Source: an uncultured Ruminococcus sp.
GTDB taxonomy: Bacteria > Bacillota > Clostridia > Oscillospirales > CAG-272
Length of the DNA: 26,826 bases
Direction of reading: 5' to 3'
Assembly (NCBI GenBank): GCA_900551005.1
Contig: URUL01000015.1
Span: forward strand, 1-26,826
Below, piece after piece: positions 14,301 through 22,214 of the stretch. How positions within the stretch are numbered: position 1 is the first letter of the stretch; every line of letters begins with the position of its first letter. The translations under genes were made by a program, and so were the position numbers. Below the pieces are notes generated by a model. The model was not told the origin of the DNA. It saw only the letters and a program-made list of their open reading frames with translations, and ran no database searches.

Positions 14301-16418
14301 TCACTCTGTTTTTATACCATTTAATAGCCTGTTATTGGTAATATCTGTTTTTTTCGTACACTTCGGTAAGGAAAATAAGTACGTCATGCCGCTGGATTTC
14401 CGTATTGTCAGCAGTCCCTCATCGGCAAATACCGCCATCATGATCTTCATCTTGACGAAAGATATAGACGAAAGCGCACGAAGTGCCGCCTTTATGTTTA
14501 TTTCCGCGCCTTCGCCGGAAACATTTTTCTGTATATATTTATAAAGCGTTACAAAGTCTTCCCGATCGGGGAAATCCTCAGGTACGCATATCTCTCTTCC
14601 GAGAATGATATTTTCGGCGTATTCTTCCGCATCGATATATGAGAGCAAGGTATCCTTGCCGAAATGTATGTCTTTTCCCATCAGCTGGACAGATGACGTG
14701 CCGCGGAATTCATTGATATCCATATTGAAAGCGATATCTGCCGTATCGCCGCTCTCATAGCCTTCGGAAATGAGATTTCTGCCGAAGAAAAGTGTCGGAA
14801 CGATGGCATCGCCGCATTTTATCATCAGCTTCGTATGTTTGTCATCCTTCAGCATGACGATATCGGTTGTTTCCGCATTTTTCAGCATGAATACGGGGGA
14901 CGGATTTCCCGCGCCGTACGGCTCCAGCAAGAGAAGCTCATTTGCCTCCACCATATTTATATCGCTCTCTGAAATCTCGCAATCTATCTCACATACAGGC
15001 ACGGGCATTCCTGAGGAAAAGGCTTCTTTTGCATAGGCATTGATCCTGTCACGGAAAATTTCTGCATTTTCCCGCTTGATCGAAAGACCGGCGGCAAGCT
15101 CATGCCCTCCGAATTTGGTAAGAAGCTCACTACATGCTGAAAACGCCGCAAAGATATCAAATCCGGCAATGCTTCTGGCACTTCCTCTTCCCTCCTCCGA
15201 ATCCTTCGGAAAAGAGATCAGAACACACGGCTTTCCGTAACGCTCCGTTATCTTGGAAGCGACTATGCCGATAACGCCGTTATGCCAATTGTCACCCCAT
15301 ATCACGAGAACATCGCGGGAGGCAACATCGCGGTTTCTTTCAAGAAAGGCCTCGGCTTCCTTGAATATTGCATTTTCCAGCGTCTGACGTTCCCTGTTAA
15401 AGGCACAAAGCTCCTCTGCTATCGCATCGGCAAGCACCTGAGATTCCGTCATAAAGAGCTGTACCGCTCTGCCGGCATCTCCCATGCGTCCCGCTGCATT
15501 GATACGCGGTGCAACGCCAAATGCGACGGAAGATACGGATATGTTCTTGAGTATGCTTTTCTTATTATGCCCCGAATCGATCTCAATTCCCGCTGCAGAG
15601 AAAAGCGATTTCATGCTTACGTCCTCCGTGCCGCGAAGCAGATGAAGACCGATATGAATGATAATGCGGTTTTCTCCTGTCATGGGCATTACGTCGGCTA
15701 TCGTGCCGATCGCCGCAAGACTGATATAGGAGCGGCACATATCCTTGATAATGTCAAGACTGTATTCGCTGTTATTTTCGCGAGCGAGCTCCAGTGCGCA
15801 TATCAGCTTGAAGGCAACGCCTACTCCCGCAAGGTCTTTATACGGATAGGGGCAGTCTGTTCTGTGAGGATTTATCACGGCAACCGCCTTCGGCAAAACC
15901 TGCGGGCACTGATGATGGTCTGTTATCACCATGTCCACGCCGAGCCTCTCGGCATACGCCGCTTCATCCATCGCCGTTATGCCCGTATCTACGGTGATGA
16001 TCAGCTTTGTGCCGTTTTTCGCGATGAAATCAAGTGCTTCATCGCTGATTCCGTAGCCTTCGGACTCGCGCGACGGAATATAGAAATCCGACTTTATACC
16101 TCGGTCCCTGAAATATCGTAAGAGCACTGAAACCGACATGACACCGTCGGCATCGTAGTCGCCGTAAACCGTTATTTTTTCTTCGTTTTCGATTGCACGC
16201 TGTATGCGCAAGACAGCCTTGTCCATATCCTTCAGTAAAAAAGGATTATGCAGAAAGCTTTCCGACTTTTCTATAAATATTTTGGCTTTTCGGGGATCTC
16301 CGTAGCCGCGGTTGCAAAGCACACGAGCCGTCACATCAGAGATCCCGAGCGTATCGCAGAGAGCCGAAACTTCCGCTTCGTTTTGCTCCCGTATTATCCA
16401 CTTTTTTTCTTTTTTCAA
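14301..16418 (-). CDS. recJ: Single-stranded-DNA-specific exonuclease RecJ
   Basis: A 705-residue 5'-3' exonuclease used in recombination and repair. DHH-domain motifs appear in order: VYGDYDADGV (about 84-93), TVDTGI (142-147), TDHHQCP (166-172) and NPHRTDCPYP (183-192). The DHHA1 domain shows RINAAGRMGDA, GRGSARSIAGFDI and FGGHELAAGLSI. The rest is the OB-fold DNA-binding part and a C-terminal extension common in Firmicutes. The start is a TTG (16418-16416), preceded by AGAGGA at a slightly long spacing; no ATG is available nearby. It follows the FAD-oxidoreductase gene by 30 bases and its TGA overlaps the upstream GTG option for rel. Confidence 0.93.
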   Translation of the reverse strand: MKKEKKWIIREQNEAEVSALCDTLGISDVTARVLCNRGYGDPRKAKIFIEKSESFLHNPFLLKDMDKAVLRIQRAIENEEKITVYGDYDADGVMSVSVLLRYFRDRGIKSDFYIPSRESEGYGISDEALDFIAKNGTKLIITVDTGITAMDEAAYAERLGVDMVITDHHQCPQVLPKAVAVINPHRTDCPYPYKDLAGVGVAFKLICALELARENNSEYSLDIIKDMCRSYISLAAIGTIADVMPMTGENRIIIHIGLHLLRGTEDVSMKSLFSAAGIEIDSGHNKKSILKNISVSSVAFGVAPRINAAGRMGDAGRAVQLFMTESQVLADAIAEELCAFNRERQTLENAIFKEAEAFLERNRDVASRDVLVIWGDNWHNGVIGIVASKITERYGKPCVLISFPKDSEEGRGSARSIAGFDIFAAFSACSELLTKFGGHELAAGLSIKRENAEIFRDRINAYAKEAFSSGMPVPVCEIDCEISESDINMVEANELLLLEPYGAGNPSPVFMLKNAETTDIVMLKDDKHTKLMIKCGDAIVPTLFFGRNLISEGYESGDTADIAFNMDINEFRGTSSVQLMGKDIHFGKDTLLSYIDAEEYAENIILGREICVPEDFPDREDFVTLYKYIQKNVSGEGAEINIKAALRALSSISFVKMKIMMAVFADEGLLTIRKSSGMTYLFSLPKCTKKTDITNNRLLNGIKTE

Positions 16419-16448
16419 AGGAAGTCCGTCCTCTCTATAAGTAATATG

Positions 16449-18056
16449 TCAGAGCCTCGGAGGCTTGTACTTCGCCATGAGAGCGAGCGCCATATTTATG
16501 CCGTCGACCGCGGCGCTCGTTATGCCTCCTGCATAGCCTGCTCCCTCTCCGCCTACGTAAAGATTGTCATAATTACGGGCGGTAAAGTTATTTTCGCGCC
16601 ATATCCGTATCGGAGACGATGTCCTCGTCTCGGGTGCGGTTATCAGCGCATCATCCGCGGCAAATCCGCGTAGCTTTTTATCGAAATCGGAAATGCCGAT
16701 TTTCAGTGCATCACTCACAAAGTCAGGAAAAATGCTCCCTATCTCAGTAAAAACCACGTTTCCATTCATATATGTTGGCTTCACGCTTTGCTCGGCATTG
16801 CGGCATCCCGGTCTTTCAAGAAAGCTGCCGACACTCTGACAAGGGGCAGCATATGTTCCGCCGCCCGCATGGAAAGCTGCTCTCTCTATCCTGCGCTGAA
16901 ATTCCACAGCTCCCGATACCGTTCCGCCGAAGTCCTCCGGAAGTACCGAGACGGCAACGGCACAGTTTGCATTCTGTCCGTTGCGAAGATAGCTGCTCAT
17001 GCCGTTCGTCACGACACCGCCGTGCTCCGATGCGGCAGCAACGACTTCTCCGCCCGGGCACATACAAAAGGTATAAACGCCCCTTTCTCCGACGTGGCAG
17101 GAAAGATTATATTCCCCCTTCGGAAGGCGCGGATCTCCCGCAAGATCGCCGTACAGACCTTTGTCTATATTTTCTTGCCGATGCTCTATTCTCACGCCTA
17201 CGGAAAACGGCTTCGGCGTTATTACAAGCGAAGTGTCGCCGAGCTTGGCAAAGGTGTCTCTTGCGCTGTGACCGATCGCGAGCATGAGCGCACCGCAGTT
17301 GGTATCGCCCGCGCTTGTCATAATCGAGCGGATCTCGCGTGCGCTTCCGGAGGCGAAGCCGTCAAATTTCGTCTGATAACGTATCTCTCCGCCGAGAGAT
17401 ATGATCTCGGCTTCAATGCCGCAAACAACTCTTTTCAAATAGTCTGTTCCGACATGCGGACGCGCATTGGAAAGTATATCCTCGGGCGCACCGTGATGCA
17501 CCATCGTTTCAAGAACAAATGAGCATTTTGCGTCATTGATGCGCGTCATCAGCTTGCCGTCCGAGAAAGTGCCAGCCCCGCCTGCGCCAAATTGAATATT
17601 GGATTCGTCGCTCAGTTCGCAAGAACGGAAAAATGCTTCCACATCGGCACTTCTCTCGGCTGTATTTTTGCCTCGCTCAAGCACGATGGGGCGGTATCCG
17701 TATTTTGCAAGCAAAAGCGCCGCAAACATTCCGCACGGACCGAAGCCGACAATCACGGGACGTGCCCTGAGAGGTTCCTCTCCGAAGATCGGCGTAATAT
17801 CGGCCTCTTTTGCCGTTGTTATACCCTCACGCGCGAGCTTTTCCGGATCGCTTCTGCCGTCTACGGCAGCGATAACAGAATAAACAAATTTGATATCCGC
17901 TTTTTTTCTCGCATCAACGGATTTTTTATATATCGTAAGCTTTGATATGCTATTTGAGGAAAAGAACTTCAACAAACGCTTTCGTGCGGAAAGAAAAACG
18001 TCGTCTGTTGAAGCTCCAATAGGCATTTTTATATTTTGTACTATATATCTCTGCAT
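16449..18056 (-). CDS. NAD(P)/FAD-dependent oxidoreductase, uncharacterised COG2509-type flavoprotein
   Basis: A 535-residue soluble flavoprotein. About 95 N-terminal residues form a small domain specific to this family. The Rossmann motif VIVGFGPCGMFAA (GFGPCG at 104-109) binds FAD. GAGGAGTFSDGKL and LMLAIGHSARD, and the C-terminal NLYVGGEGAGYAGGITSAAVDGINMA that closes the FAD site, are hallmarks of this widely conserved but functionally unassigned group. The ATG is one base after the cdaR stop codon with no good ribosome binding site, implying translational coupling. In many Firmicutes glmM follows cdaR; this gene takes that place here. It ends with TGA. Confidence 0.88.
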   Translation of the reverse strand: MQRYIVQNIKMPIGASTDDVFLSARKRLLKFFSSNSISKLTIYKKSVDARKKADIKFVYSVIAAVDGRSDPEKLAREGITTAKEADITPIFGEEPLRARPVIVGFGPCGMFAALLLAKYGYRPIVLERGKNTAERSADVEAFFRSCELSDESNIQFGAGGAGTFSDGKLMTRINDAKCSFVLETMVHHGAPEDILSNARPHVGTDYLKRVVCGIEAEIISLGGEIRYQTKFDGFASGSAREIRSIMTSAGDTNCGALMLAIGHSARDTFAKLGDTSLVITPKPFSVGVRIEHRQENIDKGLYGDLAGDPRLPKGEYNLSCHVGERGVYTFCMCPGGEVVAAASEHGGVVTNGMSSYLRNGQNANCAVAVSVLPEDFGGTVSGAVEFQRRIERAAFHAGGGTYAAPCQSVGSFLERPGCRNAEQSVKPTYMNGNVVFTEIGSIFPDFVSDALKIGISDFDKKLRGFAADDALITAPETRTSSPIRIWRENNFTARNYDNLYVGGEGAGYAGGITSAAVDGINMALALMAKYKPPRL

Positions 18057-18057
18057 T

Positions 18058-18642
18058 TTACTGTTCTGTGTTGGTTGGTACGTTGTTCACATCTGCCGTG
18101 CTTTCTGCCACTTCGTCATCTGTCGTTCCGTTTGAGGGGAGAACGCTCTGCAATGCTCGCGCGGAAACGTCTGCCTTTATATATTCCGGAGAAACAGATA
18201 CGAGAGTGACGCCGATGGGCAGATCTACATCCAGCTTCATCATGGTCTCTCCGGCACTGTTGATCTTGGCGGCATCAACAGACAGCTTTACGCGGCTTTT
18301 TTTCGAGTCCGTAGTACTGAATTTTCTGCCCTTTACCGTCACAACTATATTGGTATCGGCAATGGAAATATCAAAGCTTCTGTCACTTAAGACATCTTCG
18401 TTTTCTATTATGATATCAGCATTGGTAAACTGATAATCGGTGGTTTTTATCGCGCCGTCTGCGCTGACGGCATATATCCAGATGATAATTGCCGCCAATA
18501 TGGAGAAAATTCTTATGATTAAGTCAGCCTTTTTACTCCGCTTGACAGTATAGTCGTCAGAACCCTCTTCGCGGTCCACAACGGTATTCTTTGGCTTGAA
18601 AAAATCGATCAGCTTGTCAAATTTCTCTTTCAATTTACTCAT
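18058..18642 (-). CDS. cdaR: YbbR-domain protein CdaR, short form
   Basis: A 194-residue regulator of the diadenylate cyclase CdaA. It has a charged cytoplasmic N-terminus (MSKLKEKFDKLI), one membrane helix at about 41-60 (LIIRIFSILAAIIIWIYAVS), an extracytoplasmic YbbR-type beta domain at about 70-155, and an acidic Thr/Ser-rich tail. Bacillus CdaR is about 480 residues with several YbbR repeats, so this one is reduced to roughly one. I prefer the start at 18642, where GGAGG precedes the ATG at a short spacing. An ATG at 18672 overlapping the cdaA stop (ATGA) is possible and would add ten residues. It lies between cdaA and the flavoprotein gene. Confidence 0.85.
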   Translation of the reverse strand: MSKLKEKFDKLIDFFKPKNTVVDREEGSDDYTVKRSKKADLIIRIFSILAAIIIWIYAVSADGAIKTTDYQFTNADIIIENEDVLSDRSFDISIADTNIVVTVKGRKFSTTDSKKSRVKLSVDAAKINSAGETMMKLDVDLPIGVTLVSVSPEYIKADVSARALQSVLPSNGTTDDEVAESTADVNNVPTNTEQ

Positions 18643-18668
18643 CTTCCCTCCGCCTGTGATTTTTCCGT

Positions 18669-19505
18669 TCATTTCGATTCTCGATGCTTTTCGTTCTTGT
18701 GCTCTTTTCCGTGAGGATCGCTGCCGAGAAGCGTCGAAAGCTCAGCTTCCAGCGTGCCCAGATCATAATTTCTCTTGAGCTGTCCGTCCACGGCAATGGA
18801 AATCGTACCGGTCTCCTCGGAGACAACGACAACGACTGCATCGCTGTTTTCACTCATGCCGATGGCAGAGCGATGACGCGTGCCGAGGTCTTTTATGATG
18901 TCATCGTTTGTGGACATCGGCAAGAAGCATCCTGCGGCATATATTCTGCCGTTTTTGATAACGACGGCGCCGTCATGCAAAGGAGCTTTATTATAGAATA
19001 TGTTGCGTAGCAGCGGAACGGTGACATCTGCATTCACAATCGTACCCGTCTTTATGATATCTCCGAGCGGGGTTGAACGTTCAATGACGATCAATGCGCC
19101 GGTGTATTCACGGGAAAGCTCGCTTGCCGCTTCGCAGATATTGTTTATGGCTGTATGCTTTGCCTGAAAAGATTTCTGCTCGCCTGCATTCTTTATGGTG
19201 CGGAACGGACTGCCGCCCATTTTTTCAAGAGCGGAACGAAGCTCCGGCTGAAAAATGATGATGAGCGATATGAGACCGACCTGCACGATATTTGAAAGCA
19301 GGAATTTCAATGCGCTCATATCCAGCATATCGCTGAAAAGCAATACGACAAGAATCATCAAAACACCGAGAGCCAACTTGCTCGCACGTCTGTCGCGTAT
19401 GAATTTAATTATATAATAAATGAGTATCGACACTACGGCGATATCAAGTATATCAATCAGTGTTATAGCTAAAAACTGCTCTGCAATATAATTCAGCAAT
19501 TCCAA
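18669..19505 (-). CDS. cdaA: Membrane-bound diadenylate cyclase CdaA
   Basis: A 278-residue enzyme making cyclic-di-AMP from two ATP. Three hydrophobic segments span about 13-35, 43-60 and 65-86. IIFQPELRSALEKMG precedes the DisA_N catalytic domain, which carries D178-G179-A180 (LHDGA) and the G-T-R-H-R motif at 208-212. The product controls potassium and osmolyte transport and wall homeostasis in Firmicutes. The start is TTG (19505-19503), with AAGGAG upstream at a rather long 11-nt spacing. This is the first gene of the co-directional cluster reaching to 7540. The receptor DarA is in the opposite-strand operon at 2935-3261. It ends with TGA. Confidence 0.95.
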   Translation of the reverse strand: MELLNYIAEQFLAITLIDILDIAVVSILIYYIIKFIRDRRASKLALGVLMILVVLLFSDMLDMSALKFLLSNIVQVGLISLIIIFQPELRSALEKMGGSPFRTIKNAGEQKSFQAKHTAINNICEAASELSREYTGALIVIERSTPLGDIIKTGTIVNADVTVPLLRNIFYNKAPLHDGAVVIKNGRIYAAGCFLPMSTNDDIIKDLGTRHRSAIGMSENSDAVVVVVSEETGTISIAVDGQLKRNYDLGTLEAELSTLLGSDPHGKEHKNEKHRESK

Positions 19506-19832
19506 CTTCTTTCCCGCTCCTTGTAGAGTAATCTTATATTTATTCTATTATAATATACTTTCCAACATAAATAAATAGGTTTTAGAAAATTTTTTTAAAA
19601 ATTTTCATTTTTTTGCTTTTAAATATACTGAAAATTCATTTTGATATGGATTTTTGGGAAAATTATGTTATAATAGACACGGGAAGTCTTGTTTTACAAG
19701 CCTTGGCGCTGTTGCGCCACGCACTCTGTGCGCTCCGTGTCATTGTGTCGCGGCTCAAAAATGCTCTTGCGAGCAAGCATTTTTGCTTTCCTATATAAAA
19801 TATTTGACAGTTTGTATAAAACGGAGGTTCCG
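19506..19832. other. Divergent intergenic region between cdaA and ispD
   Basis: 327 bases without a protein gene. The left part is AT-rich and carries TATAAT on the minus strand (19553-19548), a possible cdaA -10 with no good -35. The right part is an abruptly GC-rich, hairpin-rich leader for ispD, described separately. Confidence 0.6.
19669..19790 (+). promoter_or_regulatory. Extended -10 promoter and hairpin leader, possible attenuator or small RNA, upstream of ispD
   Basis: TGTTATAAT (TATAAT at 19669-19674) is an extended -10, so transcription should start near 19681. The leader holds three consecutive hairpins: CTTGT/ACAAG (19688-19700), TGGCGC/GCGCCA (19704-19719) and CGCAC/GTGCG (19720-19732). 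A terminator-like hairpin AAAAATGC/GCATTTTT (19757-19784) follows, with an inner TTGC/GCAA. ispD starts 48 bases later. This is either a transcriptional attenuator or an independent RNA of about 105 nt. Confidence 0.45.
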
Positions 19833-20588
19833 ATGAAAAATATACTGAAAAAAATCAGCACTGCCATGAATATTATCACTCATAAAAGCGGGCGTCCTTT
19901 CACCTCTGCCGTCATACTCGCAGCAGGAACAAGCACGAGAATGAACGGCGTTTCCAAACAAATGCTGGAGCTGAGTGGCAAGAGCGTCATCGCGCATACG
20001 CTCTGTTCCTTTCAGAATTGTGAACTTATAGACGAGATTATCGTTGTAACAAACGAAGCGGAAATGCCTTACTATGACGGATATTTCAAAGAAACTTACG
20101 GACTTACAAAGCTCTCTCAAGTCGTACTCGGTGGGAATACACGTGCCCGTTCTGCCGAAAACGGCTTCTCTGCCATCTCGAAAAACGCCGACTTTGTAGC
20201 TATTCATGACGGAGCGCGTTGTCTGATCACTCCTGAAAAAATATCCGCCGTAGTCAAGACGGCATACGAAAAAGGTGCCGCTATCGCGGCGACAAAATCA
20301 TCCGATACTCTGAAAAAAGTCGCGGATGACGGCAAGATAGAGGGAACACTCGACAGAAGTAAGATATGGCGTGCGCAGACGCCTCAGGTCTTTAAAAAGA
20401 ATATCTATTTTGTTTCCCTGAAAAACTGTAAAAACAAGGGCTCGACGATCACCGACGATTCCATGATGGTGGAGCATGCGGGATTCAATGTTTTCTGTGT
20501 GGAAACCGGCTCTGACAATATAAAAATAACGACGCCTGCCGATATTGGTGCGGCATTGGGCATAATCGACGGGAGGAATGGCAAGTGA
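19833..20588 (+). CDS. ispD: 2-C-methyl-D-erythritol 4-phosphate cytidylyltransferase
   Basis: A 251-residue enzyme of the MEP isoprenoid pathway, joining CTP and methylerythritol phosphate. The nucleotide-binding start AVILAAGTSTRMNGVSKQM lies at about 26-44, with the Arg and Lys that contact CTP. FVAIHDGARCLITPE is the conserved metal/substrate segment, and IWRAQTPQVFKK and TDDSMMVE follow as in the family. About 23 residues precede the domain, more than usual. I start at 19833, where GGAGG lies 6 nt upstream; the frame is open further up, but that sequence is the structured leader. The TGA overlaps the ispF start by four bases (GTGA), so the two are coupled. Confidence 0.93.
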   Translation: MKNILKKISTAMNIITHKSGRPFTSAVILAAGTSTRMNGVSKQMLELSGKSVIAHTLCSFQNCELIDEIIVVTNEAEMPYYDGYFKETYGLTKLSQVVLGGNTRARSAENGFSAISKNADFVAIHDGARCLITPEKISAVVKTAYEKGAAIAATKSSDTLKKVADDGKIEGTLDRSKIWRAQTPQVFKKNIYFVSLKNCKNKGSTITDDSMMVEHAGFNVFCVETGSDNIKITTPADIGAALGIIDGRNGK

Positions 20589-21061
20589 ATTTACGCATTG
20601 GTCACGGATATGACGTGCATAGGCTGACGGAAGGGCGAAAGCTTTTTCTCGGCGGAGTTGAAATACCGCATACAAAGGGGCTGCTTGGGCACTCGGATGC
20701 AGATGTATTGCTGCATGCAGTATGCGATGCCCTGCTCGGCGCGGCAGCGCTCGGAGATATAGGAAAGCATTTCCCGGATACTGATGAGAAATATAAAGGC
20801 ATATCAAGCCTTCTCCTGCTGAAGGAGGTATATAAGAAAGTTTCGGATATGGCCTATAAGGTATCAAACCTTGATGTAACTCTGATAGCTCAGCGCCCGA
20901 AAATATCGCCTTATACCGACGAAATGAGAAAAAACATAGCAAACGCACTCGAAATCTCTCTTGATTCTGTAAATATCAAAGGAACGACGGAAGAACGTCT
21001 CGGTTTTACGGGAACCGAGGAAGGAATTTCCTGTCATGCGGTCTGCATTTTGTATAAGTAA
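20585..21061 (+). CDS. ispF: 2-C-methyl-D-erythritol 2,4-cyclodiphosphate synthase
   Basis: A 158-residue trimeric enzyme that cyclises CDP-methylerythritol phosphate with release of CMP, two steps after IspD in the MEP pathway. The metal ligands D10, H12 (GYDVH) and H44 (DVLLHA) are present. GHSDADVLLHAVCDALLGA, GDIGKHFPD and TTEERLGFTG are family signatures. The start is GTG inside the ispD stop (GTGA), with GGGAGG 9 nt upstream. Together with the undecaprenyl recycling gene uppP and the flippase, it places lipid-carrier synthesis and use in this region. It ends with TAA. Confidence 0.95.
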   Translation: MNLRIGHGYDVHRLTEGRKLFLGGVEIPHTKGLLGHSDADVLLHAVCDALLGAAALGDIGKHFPDTDEKYKGISSLLLLKEVYKKVSDMAYKVSNLDVTLIAQRPKISPYTDEMRKNIANALEISLDSVNIKGTTEERLGFTGTEEGISCHAVCILYK

Positions 21062-21134
21062 ATTCCTGTTATTTCGCTTTATCGTTGTAAAAACTCCGAT
21101 TATTCGCCGTTTTTAATATTCCCTTTTGTTTTTA

Positions 21135-21273
21135 TTTGACGATTATTGAAAAATGATTTTAGCAAGGTAAACAAAAATCGGGCTTCAATTTTGTTGACAA
21201 AATTTTCCAAATTTGTATTGAAATAATTCTTGAAATATGGTACTATGTTGTTGGAAAACTTTGACAAGTCAAA
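21135..21273 (+). promoter_or_regulatory. Upstream region of spo0A with palindromic TTGAC motifs
   Basis: Three related elements precede spo0A: TTTGAC at 21135-21140; AATTTTGT-TG-ACAAAATT (21187-21204), an 8-bp palindrome; and TTTGAC-AA-GTCAAA (21260-21273). Read on the opposite strand each gives GTCAA-type words near the Spo0A box (TGTCGAA) with one mismatch or gap. They may be autoregulatory sites; I find no convincing sigma-H promoter. Confidence 0.3.
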
Positions 21274-21310
21274 AATCCGAGAGTAAAATAAAGAAATGGA
21301 GAAAAACAAC

Positions 21311-22108
21311 ATGGAACAAAAAGTAAGAATACTTATCGCAGATGAAAACGTCGAATTTCGCATGAATCTCAGAGAAAACCTCACAAGAGCCGGTATGGAA
21401 ATCGTTGACGAGGTTTCGGACGGTACCGACATACTGACGAAAATAAAGCGAGCCATGCCCGATATCGTTTTCATAGATATATGGCTGCCCAAGGTCGATC
21501 CCATACAGGTGATCAAAAAGTCAAAGCAGCTCTTTCCCAATCCTCTGCAGGCTCCCGATTTCATAGCTCTCTCATACTGTTCAAACCCGAATCTTTTCCT
21601 GGAAGCCAGTGAGGCAGGCGCCACCTTCTGTATCCAAAAGCCTGTGGAATATGCCACGCTTTTTGACAGGATCATGCGCATATACAGGAACAGACAGAAC
21701 AATTTCAAAATCCCGCTGTCAAGTATACGCGTCGGCTCGGGAAGTGAAGAAGATGCTGATCTGGAAACACAGGTAACCAAAATACTGCACAAGATAGGCG
21801 TCCCCGCACATATTAAAGGCTATCAGTATCTTCGTACGGCTATTATCATGACCGTTGAAAACAACAATCTGATCAATTCCGTCACAAAAATTCTGTATCC
21901 TTCCGTTGCAAAAGCATATGAGACAACATCGTCGCGCGTGGAACGTGCTATCCGTCATGCCATAGAGGTTGCTTGGGACAGAGGAGATCTTGATGTGCTC
22001 AATTCTTATTTCGGATATACGATACAGAATGAACGCGGAAAGCCTACAAACAGCGAATTTATTGCCATGATCGCAGATAATCTGCGCCTGAAAAACAGAA
22101 TTTCATAA
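21311..22108 (+). CDS. spo0A: Sporulation master response regulator Spo0A
   Basis: A 265-residue DNA-binding response regulator that commits the cell to sporulation when phosphorylated. Receiver domain: acidic pocket D11-E12 (IADEN), phosphoacceptor D56 (IVFIDIWLP), and conserved K110 (IQKP). The C-terminal effector domain (about 160-265) contains the nearly invariant recognition-helix segment TSSRVERAIRHAIEVAW, which is diagnostic for Spo0A, and LKNRIS at the end. I prefer MEQKVRIL (21311), where GGAG lies 9 nt upstream; an ATG at 21296 adds five residues and cannot be excluded. There is no adjacent spoIVB, which often precedes spo0A in Firmicutes; ispDF occupies that position. It ends with TAA. 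Confidence 0.95.
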   Translation: MEQKVRILIADENVEFRMNLRENLTRAGMEIVDEVSDGTDILTKIKRAMPDIVFIDIWLPKVDPIQVIKKSKQLFPNPLQAPDFIALSYCSNPNLFLEASEAGATFCIQKPVEYATLFDRIMRIYRNRQNNFKIPLSSIRVGSGSEEDADLETQVTKILHKIGVPAHIKGYQYLRTAIIMTVENNNLINSVTKILYPSVAKAYETTSSRVERAIRHAIEVAWDRGDLDVLNSYFGYTIQNERGKPTNSEFIAMIADNLRLKNRIS

Positions 22109-22126
22109 ACTTCATGCCCATATAAA

Positions 22127-22157
22127 AAGAGCGGCGGAAAACCGCCGCTCTTACAAG
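22127..22157 (-). terminator. Terminator between convergent spo0A and beta-helix genes
   Basis: A perfect 11-bp stem (22127-22137 with 22142-22152, AAGAGCGGCGG) with loop AAAA. T-residues follow best on the minus strand, so it mainly serves the beta-helix gene, but it may stop spo0A transcripts as well. Confidence 0.8.
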
Positions 22158-22214
22158 AAGTTGCCAAAAACCGATATCAAAACGAACGAAAAACAGAATG
22201 TGAAAAAACGGCTG

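Noticed and set aside
13423..14544. 373-codon plus-strand open frame opposite rel and recJ
   Set aside because: It is a shadow of two well-supported genes and crosses their junction; its composition is that of an antisense frame.
19676..19741. A functional cloverleaf RNA in the ispD leader
   Set aside because: The 5' strand of its closing stem begins only two bases after the -10 element, before the expected transcription start, so the closing stem would not be intact in the RNA. There is no T-loop or anticodon-like loop.
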